A program made the position numbers and the translations under genes. Shown one piece after another: positions 46,301 through 57,693 of a DNA stretch of 64,000 bases. Position 1 is the stretch's first letter; each line of letters starts with the position of its first letter. Source of the stretch: Lotus japonicus (Eukaryota > Streptophyta > Magnoliopsida > Fabales > Fabaceae); NCBI RefSeq assembly GCF_012489685.1, contig NC_080044.1:26268369-26332368 (forward strand), given 5' to 3'. The notes under the pieces were generated by a model. The model was not told the origin of the DNA, ran no database searches, and worked only from the letters and a program-made list of their open reading frames with translations.

Positions 46301-48114
46301 GATCTATGTGGAGAATAAAGAAATATCAGTTACAATATTACCTTGTCTTCAATATTTTAATTATTTTTAAAGAATTCGAATATTTGAACGTGAAATATAA
46401 AGAAAGCTTTAAATGACATTTAAGATAATCAGTTACCAAATATTACTTTCTTAAATATTAATAAATTGGAATTTAAATGTAGCTTTTATATGGACAATAA
46501 TGATACATAAATATGTGAAATGGTGTCTGAAATAAATTTGAAACAATCATGAAATTTAATTGAAGAATGCACGTGAATAATAAATAAACATCAGTTCTGG
46601 ATTTTACTTCTCTATATTAGCTTTATAGCAATTTTATAATTTGAATACTTTAACTTGGAATTGAAATTCAGCTTTAAAGTACATAAAAATGATTAAAGTC
46701 ATTTTGAGTAAGTGTGAGAGTCTTTGCAAGAATAATTTCCATATGCATCGATTTGAGTTTGATATCGAAGTAAAAAACAAAGAAACGTTAATTACCAAAT
46801 TAAGTTTTCTTCAATATTTGTATTGTGCATATTGAATTTGAATCATTGAAAATGAAATTTAAATACATCTTTATATGTCATTTAGGATCATCAGTTACCA
46901 AATCTATTTAGCTTACATTGATTAAAGGTGAACAATAATAATACAAAACCAAACATTAATGTGTCTTATATTAATTTAAAATTGATATGAAATTTAATGA
47001 AGCAATGCAAGTGGATAACAATAAATGTTAGTCATAAAATATAATTGTCTTCAATAATTATATACTTGATATATAATTAGGATATAATTCAGAATGGTAT
47101 TTAAATACAACTTTAAAGAATTAAATAATCCTTAAAATTAATTAAAATAAAATGACTTAAATGAATTTAAAGATATCATAGAATTAATAAATATATGTAT
47201 ACAGGAAAAATGACTAGTTAGGAAATTTAACAAGATTCAATAATTATAGCTACTTTAGAATTTGTATCATTTAGTATAAATTTAACAAATACATTGATTC
47301 GAGTGAGAGATCTATGTGGAGAATAAAGAAATATCAGTTACAATATTACCTTGTCTTCAATATTTGAATTATTTTAAAAGAATTCGAATATTTGAACGTG
47401 AAATTTAAAGAAAGCTTTAAATGACATTTAAGATAATCAGTTACCAAATATTACTTTCTTAAATATTAATAAATTGGAATTTAAATGTAGCTTTTATATG
47501 GACAATAATGATACATAAATATGTGAAATGGTGTCTTAAATGAATTTCAAACAATCATGAAATTTAATTGAAGAATGCATGTGAATTATAAATAAACATC
47601 AGATCTGGATTTTACTTCTCTATAATAGCTTTATAACAATTTTATAATTTGAATACTTTAACTTTGAATTGAAATTCAGCTTTAAAGTATATAAAAATGA
47701 TTAAAGTCATTTTGAGTAAGTGTGAGAGTCTTTGCAAGAATAATTTCCATATGCATCGATTTGAGTGTGATATCGAAGTAAAAAACAAAGAAACATTAAT
47801 TACCAAATTAAGTTTTCTTCAATGTTTTTATTGTGCATATTGAATTTGAATCATTGAAAATGAAATTTAAATACATCTTTATATGTCATTTAGGATCATC
47901 AGTTACCAAATATATTTTGATTACATTGATTAAAGGTGAACAATAATAATACAAAACCAAACATTAATGTGTCTTAAATTAATTTAAAACGGATATGAAA
48001 TTTAATGAAGCAATGCAAGTGGATAACAATTAATATTAGTTATAAAATATAGTTGCCTTCGATAATTATATACTTGATATATAATTAGGAAATAATTCAG
48101 ATGGTATTTAAATA
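43321..48114. repeat. satellite array, segment 2 (about 4.8 monomers)
   Basis: The landmark TCTTCAATATT occurs at 43321, 44330, 45338, 46346 (variant AATATTTTA) and 47354, giving periods of 1009, 1008, 1008 and 1008 bp. Copies differ by a few percent. Each monomer seems to hold four diverged sub-units of about 250 bp that share a TTTAAA...CTTTAAA...AT core. Strongly AT-rich; no ORF above background. The array is cut at 48114 by the Tekay-type insertion. Confidence 0.95.
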
Positions 48115-48604
48115 TGTAACACCCCGATTTCGGTGGCGTCACTTTAGTCACCAAAAATAAACTTAATGCGGAAAAACGTGAATATTTTTTTTTCGATAAT
48201 AACTAAGACAAGACTGAATTAAATAAAACCCAAATGCGAAAAGTAATAAAGCTAATATACAATATATATAAACAGCCCCCGCTGTAAGTAGCAACCTCGT
48301 CACGAGTAACCTCCAGTGACGGAAAGAAAAGTGTAGCGCCCGTAGGCAATATGTACAAACCAAATGAAAAGGTGAAGTGTCCGCAACACTATCCCTCAAA
48401 ACTGAGAATAAGCTGACCCAATGGTCTGAAAATAAGACCTCCTAAGTCCAACCAACTCTCTGTGATTCCCGTAAGGAAACCACACAAAAAGCTATAGGCG
48501 GAACTACCCTGTCCCCTAAAGAAGCAAATGAAGCAAGACTGTCAGAGCTAAAACTCTACTCCTACACTAATCCTAACTCGAGGAGCTCATACCAACACTC
48601 AAAA

Positions 48605-49114
48605 CTATGTGCTAGCATGATCGTCGTCTGAATCTGAATCCAGAACAACTAAGTCTACCAACCCTATCCGTCCTCCCCTCGCAACCGCAGTGCGCTCCGA
48701 TGCTGGACTCACGGGCTTAGGGCCCGAACCCTGATCATCAATGACCGCTACGCTGGGTGCACTAGACCCTACCGAAGGCACTCCCACTGGCTCCTCCTCT
48801 GAGGGATCCTCCTCGTCTGAAGACAACGGTGGTGGTGGTGGTCCTCCAAGTCCTGGTCCACAGTGAACGCCCGGTGGCAAGTTGAAGCTGACAGAGAATC
48901 TCCTCAACACTCCTGACCTCAGGAGTCCTCCACTATCTACGTGGTCCTCCATGATACGCCCCGAATACGTCGCTCGATGGCTCGCGGGGTCAGCCACCCA
49001 CGACCCGGGGTCGTCCTGATCGATCATCTCGTACCTAATCCCCCCCCCGAAGGGTGGACCATTGTGAACCAATCCGCAATGGACATCTGACAAAGGCGTT
49101 GTCCGCCAAAACAC
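48605..49114 (-). CDS. LTR-embedded ORF (169 aa), acidic and Pro-rich
   Basis: Lies wholly in the LTR; the other LTR has the counterpart at 58184-58693. The shared part includes DDPGSWVADPASHRATYSG, a Gly/Pro stretch and an acidic end DSDSDDDHAST. The N-terminal part differs between the two copies because a C-run differs in length, so the start is unsure. Conservation between the LTRs says little, since they are copies of one LTR made at insertion. It might be a leader-encoded peptide or chance; no known domain is recognised. Confidence 0.3.
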   Translation of the reverse strand: MFWRTTPLSDVHCGLVHNGPPFGGGIRYEMIDQDDPGSWVADPASHRATYSGRIMEDHVDSGGLLRSGVLRRFSVSFNLPPGVHCGPGLGGPPPPPLSSDEEDPSEEEPVGVPSVGSSAPSVAVIDDQGSGPKPVSPASERTAVARGGRIGLVDLVVLDSDSDDDHAST

Positions 49115-51404
49115 ACACAGAAGACGCGAGGGTCAACTCTAAAGAACTATGTAGATAATAAACCCAATAGGTACAAGTAATAGATAGCCACTTAGGCTTA
49201 TAACTAGAGATATCATCCTAGGGTTTCATGTTCCATAATGAACGTAAATGACAACAATAACAAATAGCATGTTCCAAATAGGATTAGCAAATAACAATCA
49301 CACTCGACAACTAAATTAGTATGCATGTTGCATGATATGCAATGCAGGTTAACCCAGTCAACCAATATGCATTCCGGAACGGATGGACATCATCGGATCA
49401 GTCCTAGCACCAGCCACGGTGGGACCATTTCGGCCCGTGTGCCTCTTACTCCAACAACAACATGTAGTCAGATCAGCATAAAACCCGAAGGCCTACCATT
49501 TCGGTCTGCTACTAAGAGTCACCTAGCAGCGCTCTTACGCGGAAATCCTGGTCTTATAACCAATTTTGGAATCCGCCGTGGTCCGGTATCTCGCCGTGTT
49601 TAAACCACTTAATGAGTGCATGCAATGCAGTGATTAGCCAAACAACGTCTCCGACCTCACTCGACACGTCGCCACGTGTTCTAGCTAAATTAATGTCTCT
49701 AAAAGCTTACCCTAAGGTAAAGTCGATTCTGCGACAAAAGACACTTCTTCCCAACCCACGTAATCCACGATGATCTCCAAATCATCCGACTCATCTCAAT
49801 CCGATGGTCACAACTGCTCAACGAGCACAGAGTATCACACTCTCGGAAACTAACGGTTTCCCGGACTTATCCCCAGGATAGCCCAACAACATCGCTGCTC
49901 CAACAGCACAACAACAAACGCTGCTCCAACAGCACAACCACAACACATACTCAACGCCTCTCAATTTTCTCAACACTCGGATCCGACGACACTTCTCGTT
50001 TTCCAAAACTATGATTTGCATCCGAAGCTTCCTTTCGAGTTTGTTATCATTACTTAAAGATTTAGAGGTTGTTTAATGTCTTATGAGTTTTCTTTTCAAA
50101 ATAATATCCTTTTAGTCTTATCGCAAATCCTATCAGTTCTCGGGATCTCCTAATCCCCAAATGACTCCAGAGAATGTCTCGATCCATAAACATCCTAACA
50201 AGGTCCGAATCTCATTCGTCCTATCAAGCTTTCTCAAAACTCTCAAAATAAAATCGGCATGACCTGCCCGCTATTCTCACCGTTCAGAAACTCAGATTTC
50301 ATTGCATAAGTATAAATAACTCAGCACAACCAATCAACATGTCATATATCAATATATTAAGCAATAACCACATAGCACTTAGCATGTAATCCACTCATCA
50401 AAAACATTAAGTAGATGCATCATCTACATTGTCAGCCGAAGCCTCAGAAAACATTTTCCAATCACACACAATCCAGTGCATAAACAGTAAACAATGTCGA
50501 ACGCATCGACCCTAAGCATTAACTAGAGATTCAGTGAGAAGCCCTCACCTGTAGATTCTCCAGGGTGAACTTCAAACTCTTCCTCACAAGCAAAGCGTTG
50601 CTCCTCAGGAAATTCCTCAAAAGTTCCTTTAAAGCAAAACCACAGAAATACTATCAGAATCTATCGAAAACTAAGCTATCAATACTTACTAAGGTTACAC
50701 GAAGTAATCTATACTCTAAGGTACGATAATCTAGCGCGAAAGGACAAGTTTTCGGAAAAAGAAATTTTCCTCCTCCCCCCCTAATAGGTTCGGCCACTTT
50801 TCACAATTAGGAGACTCGATTTTTCTTTGATCAAACTTGGTTCCTATGCTATCATTAGCCGTAACTAAGGGTATTCTGAACTCGGAAAAATTATCGGATC
50901 AAAAACTGTCGCAGGGGTATTTTGGTCATGATTTTTAACTTAGAAATTTCAAAACTGAAATCCCAAAAACCAAATTTTGCAGAGACGTCACCAACGAAGT
51001 TTATGACAACTAATCCTACTAGCACTAAGCTAAGGCGATATTTTTCAGCCTAAAGGTTGAAGCTTTACTCCAAAAACTCCAAAAATGGGTATTTTAGGCT
51101 AAAATTGATTCCGGCTGAATTCCGGCGACATAACGGAAAATCTAATCCGGCAGAAGTGATCTTGGGCACATAAAGAAGAGGTTTAGAATCAGAAATGAAA
51201 GATTCGGGATAGTTTTGCAAAAACCCATAAACTATCAGCTCAGAAAAGTCTACAGAAAAGCTATGGAAAAAGCGATCGGAGGTAAGGATTAGCGACTATA
51301 CCTCGAAGCCTTGAAGCAACAACTGATTGATCGACGATCAAGCAAGCGATGAAGAAAATCTTCTCCTCCTTCTTCTTCTTTGTGGCCGCGGGTTTGGGTG
51401 GGGA

Positions 51405-51798
51405 TGTGACGCCCGGGGCTGACGAGGGCGGGGAGTGATCGCCGGTGCAGTGAGGCACGGACAAGGAGCGGCTCCTGGCAGGCCTCTAGGCGGAGGGTCA
51501 CAGGAATGAGCCGATCTCACACCCGAGCAAGAGGTATTCCGAGACTGTGTAGGGATGGACTATACAGTTGAGGAGGGCATAAGAGATTTGATTGGTACTA
51601 CTCATAACAACAAGTTGCAACTTCTTTTTGGGAGCCCAACTGATAAGAACTCCATGGTTAAGTGTGCTTGCCTTGGAGCAATATCGTGATGGGTGACCTC
51701 TTGGGATGTTTTCCCGGGAAGTGCGCGAGTGAGGACAAAGCGCACTGAAAAGACTCGTGTTGTTACCGTGAGGCCAGTCGTCAAGTCGAGATGTTACA
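51405..51798 (+). repeat. Cassandra 5' LTR
   Basis: TGTGACGCCCGG...ATGTTACA, 394 bp. Confidence 0.93.
51632..51710 (+). ncRNA. 5S rRNA-like segment in the Cassandra 5' LTR
   Basis: Contains AGAACTCC, GGTTAAGTGTGCTTG and GATGGGTGACCTC in the order and spacing of plant 5S rRNA internal promoter elements (A box, intermediate element, C box). Cassandra elements are known for this. It is not a genuine 5S gene: the segments outside the promoter core diverge. Confidence 0.85.
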
Positions 51799-51868
51799 AG
51801 TGGTATCAGAGCCGACCTCTCCCAGTACGGTGTGGTTCGGGGATGAACCAAGCGGAAGTTGGTGGGCC

Positions 51869-52262
51869 TGTGATGCCCGGGGCCGACGAGGGCGGGGAGT
51901 GATCGCCGGTGCAGTGAGGCACGGACAAGGAGCGGCTCCTGGCAGGCTTCTAGGCGGAGGGGCACATGAATGAACCGATCTCACACCCGAACAAGAGGTA
52001 TTCCGAGATTGTATAGGGATGGACTATACAGTTGAGGAGGGCATAAAAGATTTGATTGGTACTACTCATGACAACAAGTTGCAACTTCTTTTCGGGAGCC
52101 CAACTGATAAGAACTCCATGGTTAAGTGTGCTTGCCTTGGAGCAATATCGTGATGGGTGACCTCCTGGGAAGTTTTCTCGGGAAGTGCGCGAGTGAGGAC
52201 AAAGCGCACTGAAAAGACTCGTGTTGTTACCGTGAGGCCAGTCGTCAAGTCGAGATGTTACA
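51869..52262 (+). repeat. Cassandra 3' LTR
   Basis: TGTGATGCCCGG...ATGTTACA, 394 bp, preceded by a short purine-rich AAGTTGGTGGG that may be the PPT. Confidence 0.93.
52096..52175 (+). ncRNA. 5S rRNA-like segment in the Cassandra 3' LTR
   Basis: Same as the 51632-51710 copy, but here the C-box side reads GATGGGTGACCTCCTGGGAAGT, closer to canonical 5S than the CTCTTGGGATG of the 5' copy. Confidence 0.85.
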
Positions 52263-53056
52263 GGGGTAATGGGTAGTTTTTTTGATTTTTTCTTCCTTTC
52301 TTGGCTATATATAGAGGTTGGCAAAACGCGGTAAAATGAAAGTTTCGCGAATCTGATTTTTCCGGCGTCATTCTCCGTGAATTCTAAGATATGTTTTGGC
52401 GAAAGAATTCCAAAACTAAAAAGATGTCTCCTTGTATTTTTGGCAACTAATGCATAGTCGGTATAAAACTATTTTATCCGATAAGTTGCTTTTTGCTTCG
52501 GATGTCGGAATGGAAAACTTCCTTCTGAAGAAAGATTGAAATCATCAAGAGAAATGGGTGTACGCGTGTAGAATATTCATTTGAAGCTCTGAATAGATAA
52601 AGTCTTCATTGTCGAGAAATTCTAGGGTTTTGAAATACCAGGGTTTTGGTTTCGGCAAACTTCCGATGATTGGAATCGGACGTTCGTAGATCCTAGAGTT
52701 TCGCCTTGAAACGATTGTGATATATGGAAGAAGAGAAGTTCTAACATTTCTCTGAAGATTTTTGGAATTAACTCCCATCGTGCCTAAAAGTGAAAATTAG
52801 CTATATACTAGGGTTTCTGACCTAGGTTAAGCGTATAACGATCGTGCTATAACTTTTATCGATCATAATGCAATCCTTGAACTTTTCCTGAACTTTCCCC
52901 TTCATAAATATATTTCATTTAATGAACTTTTGTTCAGGTTTCCCTTCACATTACATCAACCCTAATCGTGAATAAGAAATTTATTCACTTAGCATAAACT
53001 TAAAAACTTGGGCCTTACATTACTACCCTCCAAAAAGAAAGTTTCGACCTCGAAAC

Positions 53057-56000
53057 TTAAGGTTTAGTAAAAAGTTCTGGATACTGTGCTTGAATCTTCT
53101 CCTTCAGCTCCCATGTCGCATCACCGGTGTCTTTATTCCAAATGACTTTCACTAACTCGATCTCTTTTCCTCTCAACTGTTTTATCCTGGTGTCACCGAT
53201 GCTAATTGGCGGTGTCTCGAAAGACAGATCATCCTTCAACTCAATGTCATCCAGCTCGATAACATGTGTCGGATCCGCAATATATTTCCTCAGTTGTGAC
53301 ACGTGGAATACGTCATGAATGTTTGATAGAAATGGAGGTAGTGCAATCTGATATGCGACTGGTCCAATTCGACGAGTGATCTGATACGGTCCAATAAACT
53401 TGGGCGTAAGCTTCTTTGACTTGATTGCTCGACCAACTCCCGTCGTCTGAGTAACTCTCAGAAATACATGATCTCCTTCTTCGAATTCCAGAGTTCTGCG
53501 CCTTTGATCGGCATAACTCTTCTGTCTACTCTGAGAAGTCTTCATCTTCTCTCTGGTCTGCTTGATCTTCTCAGTTGTCTGTTGCAGAAGTTCCGGTCCT
53601 ACCAACAGATTTTCTCCGTTTTGGTACCAACACAAAGGTGTTCTACACTTGCGGCCATACAAAGCCTCATACGGTGCCATACCTATGCTCGTATGAAAAC
53701 TGTTGTTGTATGTGAACTCAATCAATGGTAATAAGGTATCCCAACTGCCCTGGTTGTCTAACACGCAAGCGCGTAGCAAATCTTCCAATGACTGGATTGT
53801 CCTCTCAGTCTGTCCATCAGTCTACGGATGATAAGCAGAACTTAGTCTCAGTCTCGTTCCCAAAGCCTCTTGAAGAGCTCCCCAGAAATGTGATGTAAAC
53901 TTCGGGTCTCGATCGGATACAATACTTGTCGGTACTCCGTGAAGTCGTACAATCTCGGATATGTAAATCTCTGACAGTTTCTCCACGTTGTACGTAGTCC
54001 TCACCGGTACGAAATGAGCCGCCTTTGTCAGTCGATCCACGATTACCCAAATAGAATCGTATCCCTTCTGAGTTCTTGGCAAAGCTACGACGAAATTCAT
54101 CGATATGCTATCCCATTTCCATTCTGGCACATCCAAGCTTTGTAGCATACCTGAAGACTTCTGATGCTCCACCTTTGCCTTCTGACATGTCAGACATGCA
54201 GCTACATATTCAGCCACTTGTCTTTTCATTCCTGGCCACCAAAAATTCATCTTCAAGTCTTGGTACATCTTTTTCATTCCAGGATGAATGCTTAATTTGC
54301 TCTTGTGACCCTCATCCATAAGCAATCTTCTCAAGTCAGGGTTGTTAGGTACACAAACCCTATCCTTGCACCGTAGGATATTGTCACTTCCTACCTTGAA
54401 TTCTGGGTCTTTACCTTGACTTACCAAATTCCTTTTTCCGAGCAGAAACTCATCTTGTAACTGTTGGTCTCGGATTTCTCCCATCAATCCATTGGTAATT
54501 CTGATCATCCCAAACTTCAGTTCTCCCTCGGATAATTTCACATCCAAGCTCAAATCTCGGAATTGTTCCAGCAGTTGCAGTTCCTTCACCATCATCGACG
54601 AGATGTGCATCTTCCTGCTCAAGGCATCAGCAACTACGTTCGCCTTTCCAGGATGATATTGCAGAGTGAACTCGTAATCTTTGAGAAATTCCATCCACCG
54701 ACGCTGCCTCATGTTCAACTCCTTCTGCTCAAACAAGTACTTCAAGCTCTTATGATCACTGAATATGGTGAAATTGCATCCATATAAGTGATGTCTCCAA
54801 ATCTTCAGCGCAAATACGATTGCAGCTAGTTCCAAGTCATGAGTTGGATAATTCTTCTCATGCACCTTCAGTTGTCTTGAAGCATAAGCAACCACCTTCC
54901 GATGTTGCATCAGCACACATCCCAAGCCTTGATATGAAGCATCACAGTATACCTCATAAGGTTCCTCTGGTTGCGGTAAGACGAGTACAGGTGACGTCGT
55001 CAACCGTTCCTTCATCGTCTGGAAACTAGTTTCGCACGCTTCAGTCCATGCAAAAGGTTGGTCCTTCCTCGTGAGTTGAGTCAACGGTCCCACAATCTTC
55101 GCGAAATTCTCGATAAAGCGACGATAGTATCCCGCTAAACCGACAAAACTTATGATCTCAGTCACAGTCTTTGGTCGTTCCCATGACAATACGGTCTCTA
55201 CCTTTGCTGGGTCCACAGCTATTCCCTCCTTAGAGATCACATGGCCTAAGAATTTTACCTCTTCGAGCCAAAACTCGCACTTAGAAGGATTGGCATACAA
55301 CTCCTTCTCCCTTAACACTTGTAAAACTTGTCGCAAGTGCTCCTCATGGTCTTCAGCATTCTTTGAGTAGATCAGAATATCATCGATAAACACCACGACG
55401 AATCGATCCAAGAATGTATGGAAGGTCATATTCATGTAAGCCATGAATATTGCTGGTGCATTTGTCACCCCAAATGGCATCACTAAGTACTCATAGTGTC
55501 CATAACGGGTTCTGAATGCCGTCTTCTGGAAATCCTCGGTCTGGACTCTGATTTGATGATAACCCGACTTCAGGTCGATCTTCGAGAATATTGTAGCTCC
55601 TCGCAGTTGATCCATCAAATTGTCAATTCTAGGTAACGGATACCTATTCTTGACGGTTACTTTGTTCAGTTGCCGGTAGTCGACACATAGTCTCGATTTC
55701 CCGTCCTTCTTCTTCACCAATAAGACTGGCGCTCCCCAAGGTGAAACACTTGATCGAATGAATCCCTTCGACAGAAGATCTTCGAGTTGGGACTTCAGTT
55801 CCACTAGCTCCGCAGGTGCCATACGATATGGTGCAATCGAAATCGGCCCTGTTCCCGGTACGATGTCTATAGCAAACTCAATGTCGCGTACAGGCGGTAA
55901 TCCAGGTACATCGCCAGGAAAAACATCCGTGAATTGCTTCACCACTGGAATACTGCCAACTTCTGGGTTCCCTTTGCTCTCCAAGCTTAGCAAAACAGAA

Positions 56001-57496
56001 TACTCCTGAGATCCCTCGTTCAAAGCGACGCTGATGTGATTGGCGGATAGATACTCGGAAAGATCCGAATCAGGGAATACCACTCTCTTTCGGTTGCAGT
56101 CCAAGAGACAATGATAGCGGGACAACCAATCCATTCCTAGGATAACATCTAGGTTCTTAAGAGTTAGGCATACTAGGTTAGCATGGTAGATCCTATTGTT
56201 ATATGTTATCGGACAATACATGCATGCTGAATTAGCAAGTAAAGTCTTGGCAGGAGTAGCAACTATCAGATCGAAGCTCAAAGCAGTAATAGGAAGTCTT
56301 AATCTGATTGCACACCCTCTAGAGATAAAAGAATGCGTTGCACCGGAATCGAAAAGTACGGATAGAAGGTTACCGTCAATCTCGCAGTCGCCTCTAATCA
56401 GTCCATCGACTCCCTCAGCATCTTCACCATCCATAGTGTAGACTCTCGCCTTCGCAGCAGGACGCTTTCCTCTAGCAGTGTTGACGGTTGGTTCCGCCTT
56501 TGGTAGCCTGCACTGTGCAGCAGTATGCCCCGGTTTTTGACAATTGAAGCATTGGGGTCTCGTGTCGGGACAATCGCGAGCATAGTGCCCCGGCCTCCCA
56601 TACTTGTAGCAAGTCAGCTCCCTGTTCTGAGTCTGACCTCCAGAACCACCAGCAGCACCCATCATGGGCCTGTAAGATCCCGAAGCAAACCCTCTACCAG
56701 CAGGACGCTGATACGGCCTCCTGTTCTGAAACCTCCCCCTGTTCTGAATATTCTGGGAGCCCGACCTCATCGGCCCTCCAGTTCCAGCCCGGTTCAACCT
56801 CCGGTTCTTCATCAGCTCTACTTCCGTGGCTTTCTCCACCAATGATTGGAATCGCATGATTCCCAGTGGCCTCACTGAGTCCTCAATATCCGGCCTCAGT
56901 CCATTAACGAAACGCTTGCACATGTAGCGCTCTTTCATGTGATCATGAAAGAATTGGAAATGCTTCGCCAAAGACTCCAGCTTCGAAGCAAATTCCGGTA
57001 CAGACATACCTCCCTGACGGAGTGTCAGAAACTGCGCCTCCCTCTCATCCCGGGCACTCGTCGGAAAATACTTTTCCAAGACTGCGGTCCGGAACGAGTT
57101 CCAGTTAATTTCTTCATGGTTGGCTTCCATGATTCCCCTGGTGCCCTTCCACCAGTACTCAGCATCTCCTAGCAGAAGATAAGTCGCCATGCCCACCTTG
57201 GCACCCTCAACAGTTTGCAGAACACCGAAAATCTTCTCGATTTCCTGGATCCAGAGATCTGCTGCGTCTGGGTCAGTACCACCAGAGAACTTTGGTGGGT
57301 TTTGCCTCCTAAAATCATTGAGGCCTTTGTTCTGGTCCAAAGTTACTTCCCTCTGGCGTTGATGCTGTTCACGTGCTTCTTCAGCAGCACGCCTCATGGC
57401 ATTATCGTTTGCCTGTGCTGTTACCGCTTGGGCCTACGCTGTTACCGCTTGGGCCATAGTGGCCATCATCTCCGCTAACTGGTTAGTGTTCACCAT
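53057..57496 (-). pseudogene. gag-pol: Tekay-type gag-pol with chromodomain, two nonsense codons
   Basis: Start MVNTNQLAEMMATMAQ at 57496. TAG at 57436-57434 lies in an 18-bp tandem duplication whose other copy has CAG. Retrotrans_gag core about 57310-56790. First zinc knuckle [14 protein letters not shown] lacks its second Cys (Tyr instead); the second, [14 protein letters not shown], is intact. Protease DSGAT about 56355; RT with FIDDIL about 55395; RNase H CDASYQG about 54940. Integrase HHCC ends CLTCQK. Its first catalytic Asp is replaced: codon 54097-54095 reads Asn in [12 protein letters not shown] at 53824-53822 replaces Gln of YHPQTDGQTE. The C-terminal segment GKEIELVKVIWNKDTGDATW is chromodomain-like. 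It cannot act on its own. Confidence 0.92.
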
Positions 57497-57693
57497 GTTC
57501 TGTTAAAGGAAGCAAACAGTCAGTACTCATCATAAGATAGCATCTAGCATCACTATACAATATGAGTAAGCAATAACTTCAATCAATTTTTAAGCGAAAA
57601 ATCGCTTGCAGACAATCAATTTCACACAACCTAGCACAGAAGACCTATTCCCCAACAACTCACGAAAGACTCGACCGTGCTCTGATACCACAA
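57497..57693 (-). other. leader and PBS of the Tekay-type element
   Basis: Short non-coding leader. The PBS reads on minus TGGTATCAGAGC (57690-57679), three bases inside the 5' LTR, complementary to initiator tRNA-Met. Confidence 0.88.

Larger units (their letters stand above)
51405..52262 (+). mobile_element. Cassandra-type TRIM
   Basis: Two 394-bp terminal repeats (51405-51798, 51869-52262) flank only 70 bp with a Met-type PBS (TGGTATCAGAGCC, 51801-51813). Each LTR carries a 5S rRNA-like segment. The flanks are GGGGA (51400-51404) and GGGGT (52263-52267), one mismatch from a 5-bp duplication. The other Tekay LTR lacks the insert at the equivalent site near 61029. It has no coding capacity and must rely on proteins from other elements. 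LTRs differ by roughly 15 positions by eye (about 4%). Confidence 0.93.
48115..53019 (-). repeat. 3' LTR of the Tekay-type element, with nested TRIM
   Basis: 4,905 bp, of which 863 bp are the Cassandra element and its duplication, leaving about 4,042 bp. Starts TGTAACACCCCG on plus and ends GGGCCTTACA. A plus-strand purine/pyrimidine run just inside (TTACTACCCTCCAAAAAG, 53020-53037) reads on minus as the PPT. Confidence 0.9.

Noticed and set aside
43321..48114. CRISPR-like or tandem-gene interpretation of the regular repeat
   Set aside because: Repeat units are about 1 kb, contiguous and AT-rich with no spacers or ORFs; this is a plant satellite.
48163..48399. 78-aa hydrophobic ORF in both Tekay LTRs (also 57742-57978)
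   Set aside because: It has a membrane-like stretch, but lies at the LTR end, is short, and is duplicated simply because LTRs are copies.
49325..49603. 92-aa plus ORF in both Tekay LTRs (also 58902-59180)
   Set aside because: Antisense to the element, no domain, same LTR-copy explanation.
51632..51710. A true 5S rRNA gene
   Set aside because: Only the promoter core matches; the segment is inside the LTR of a TRIM and the outer parts of 5S rRNA are absent.
53468..56845. Plus-strand ORFs opposite the Tekay gag-pol
   Set aside because: Shadows of the minus-strand coding region.
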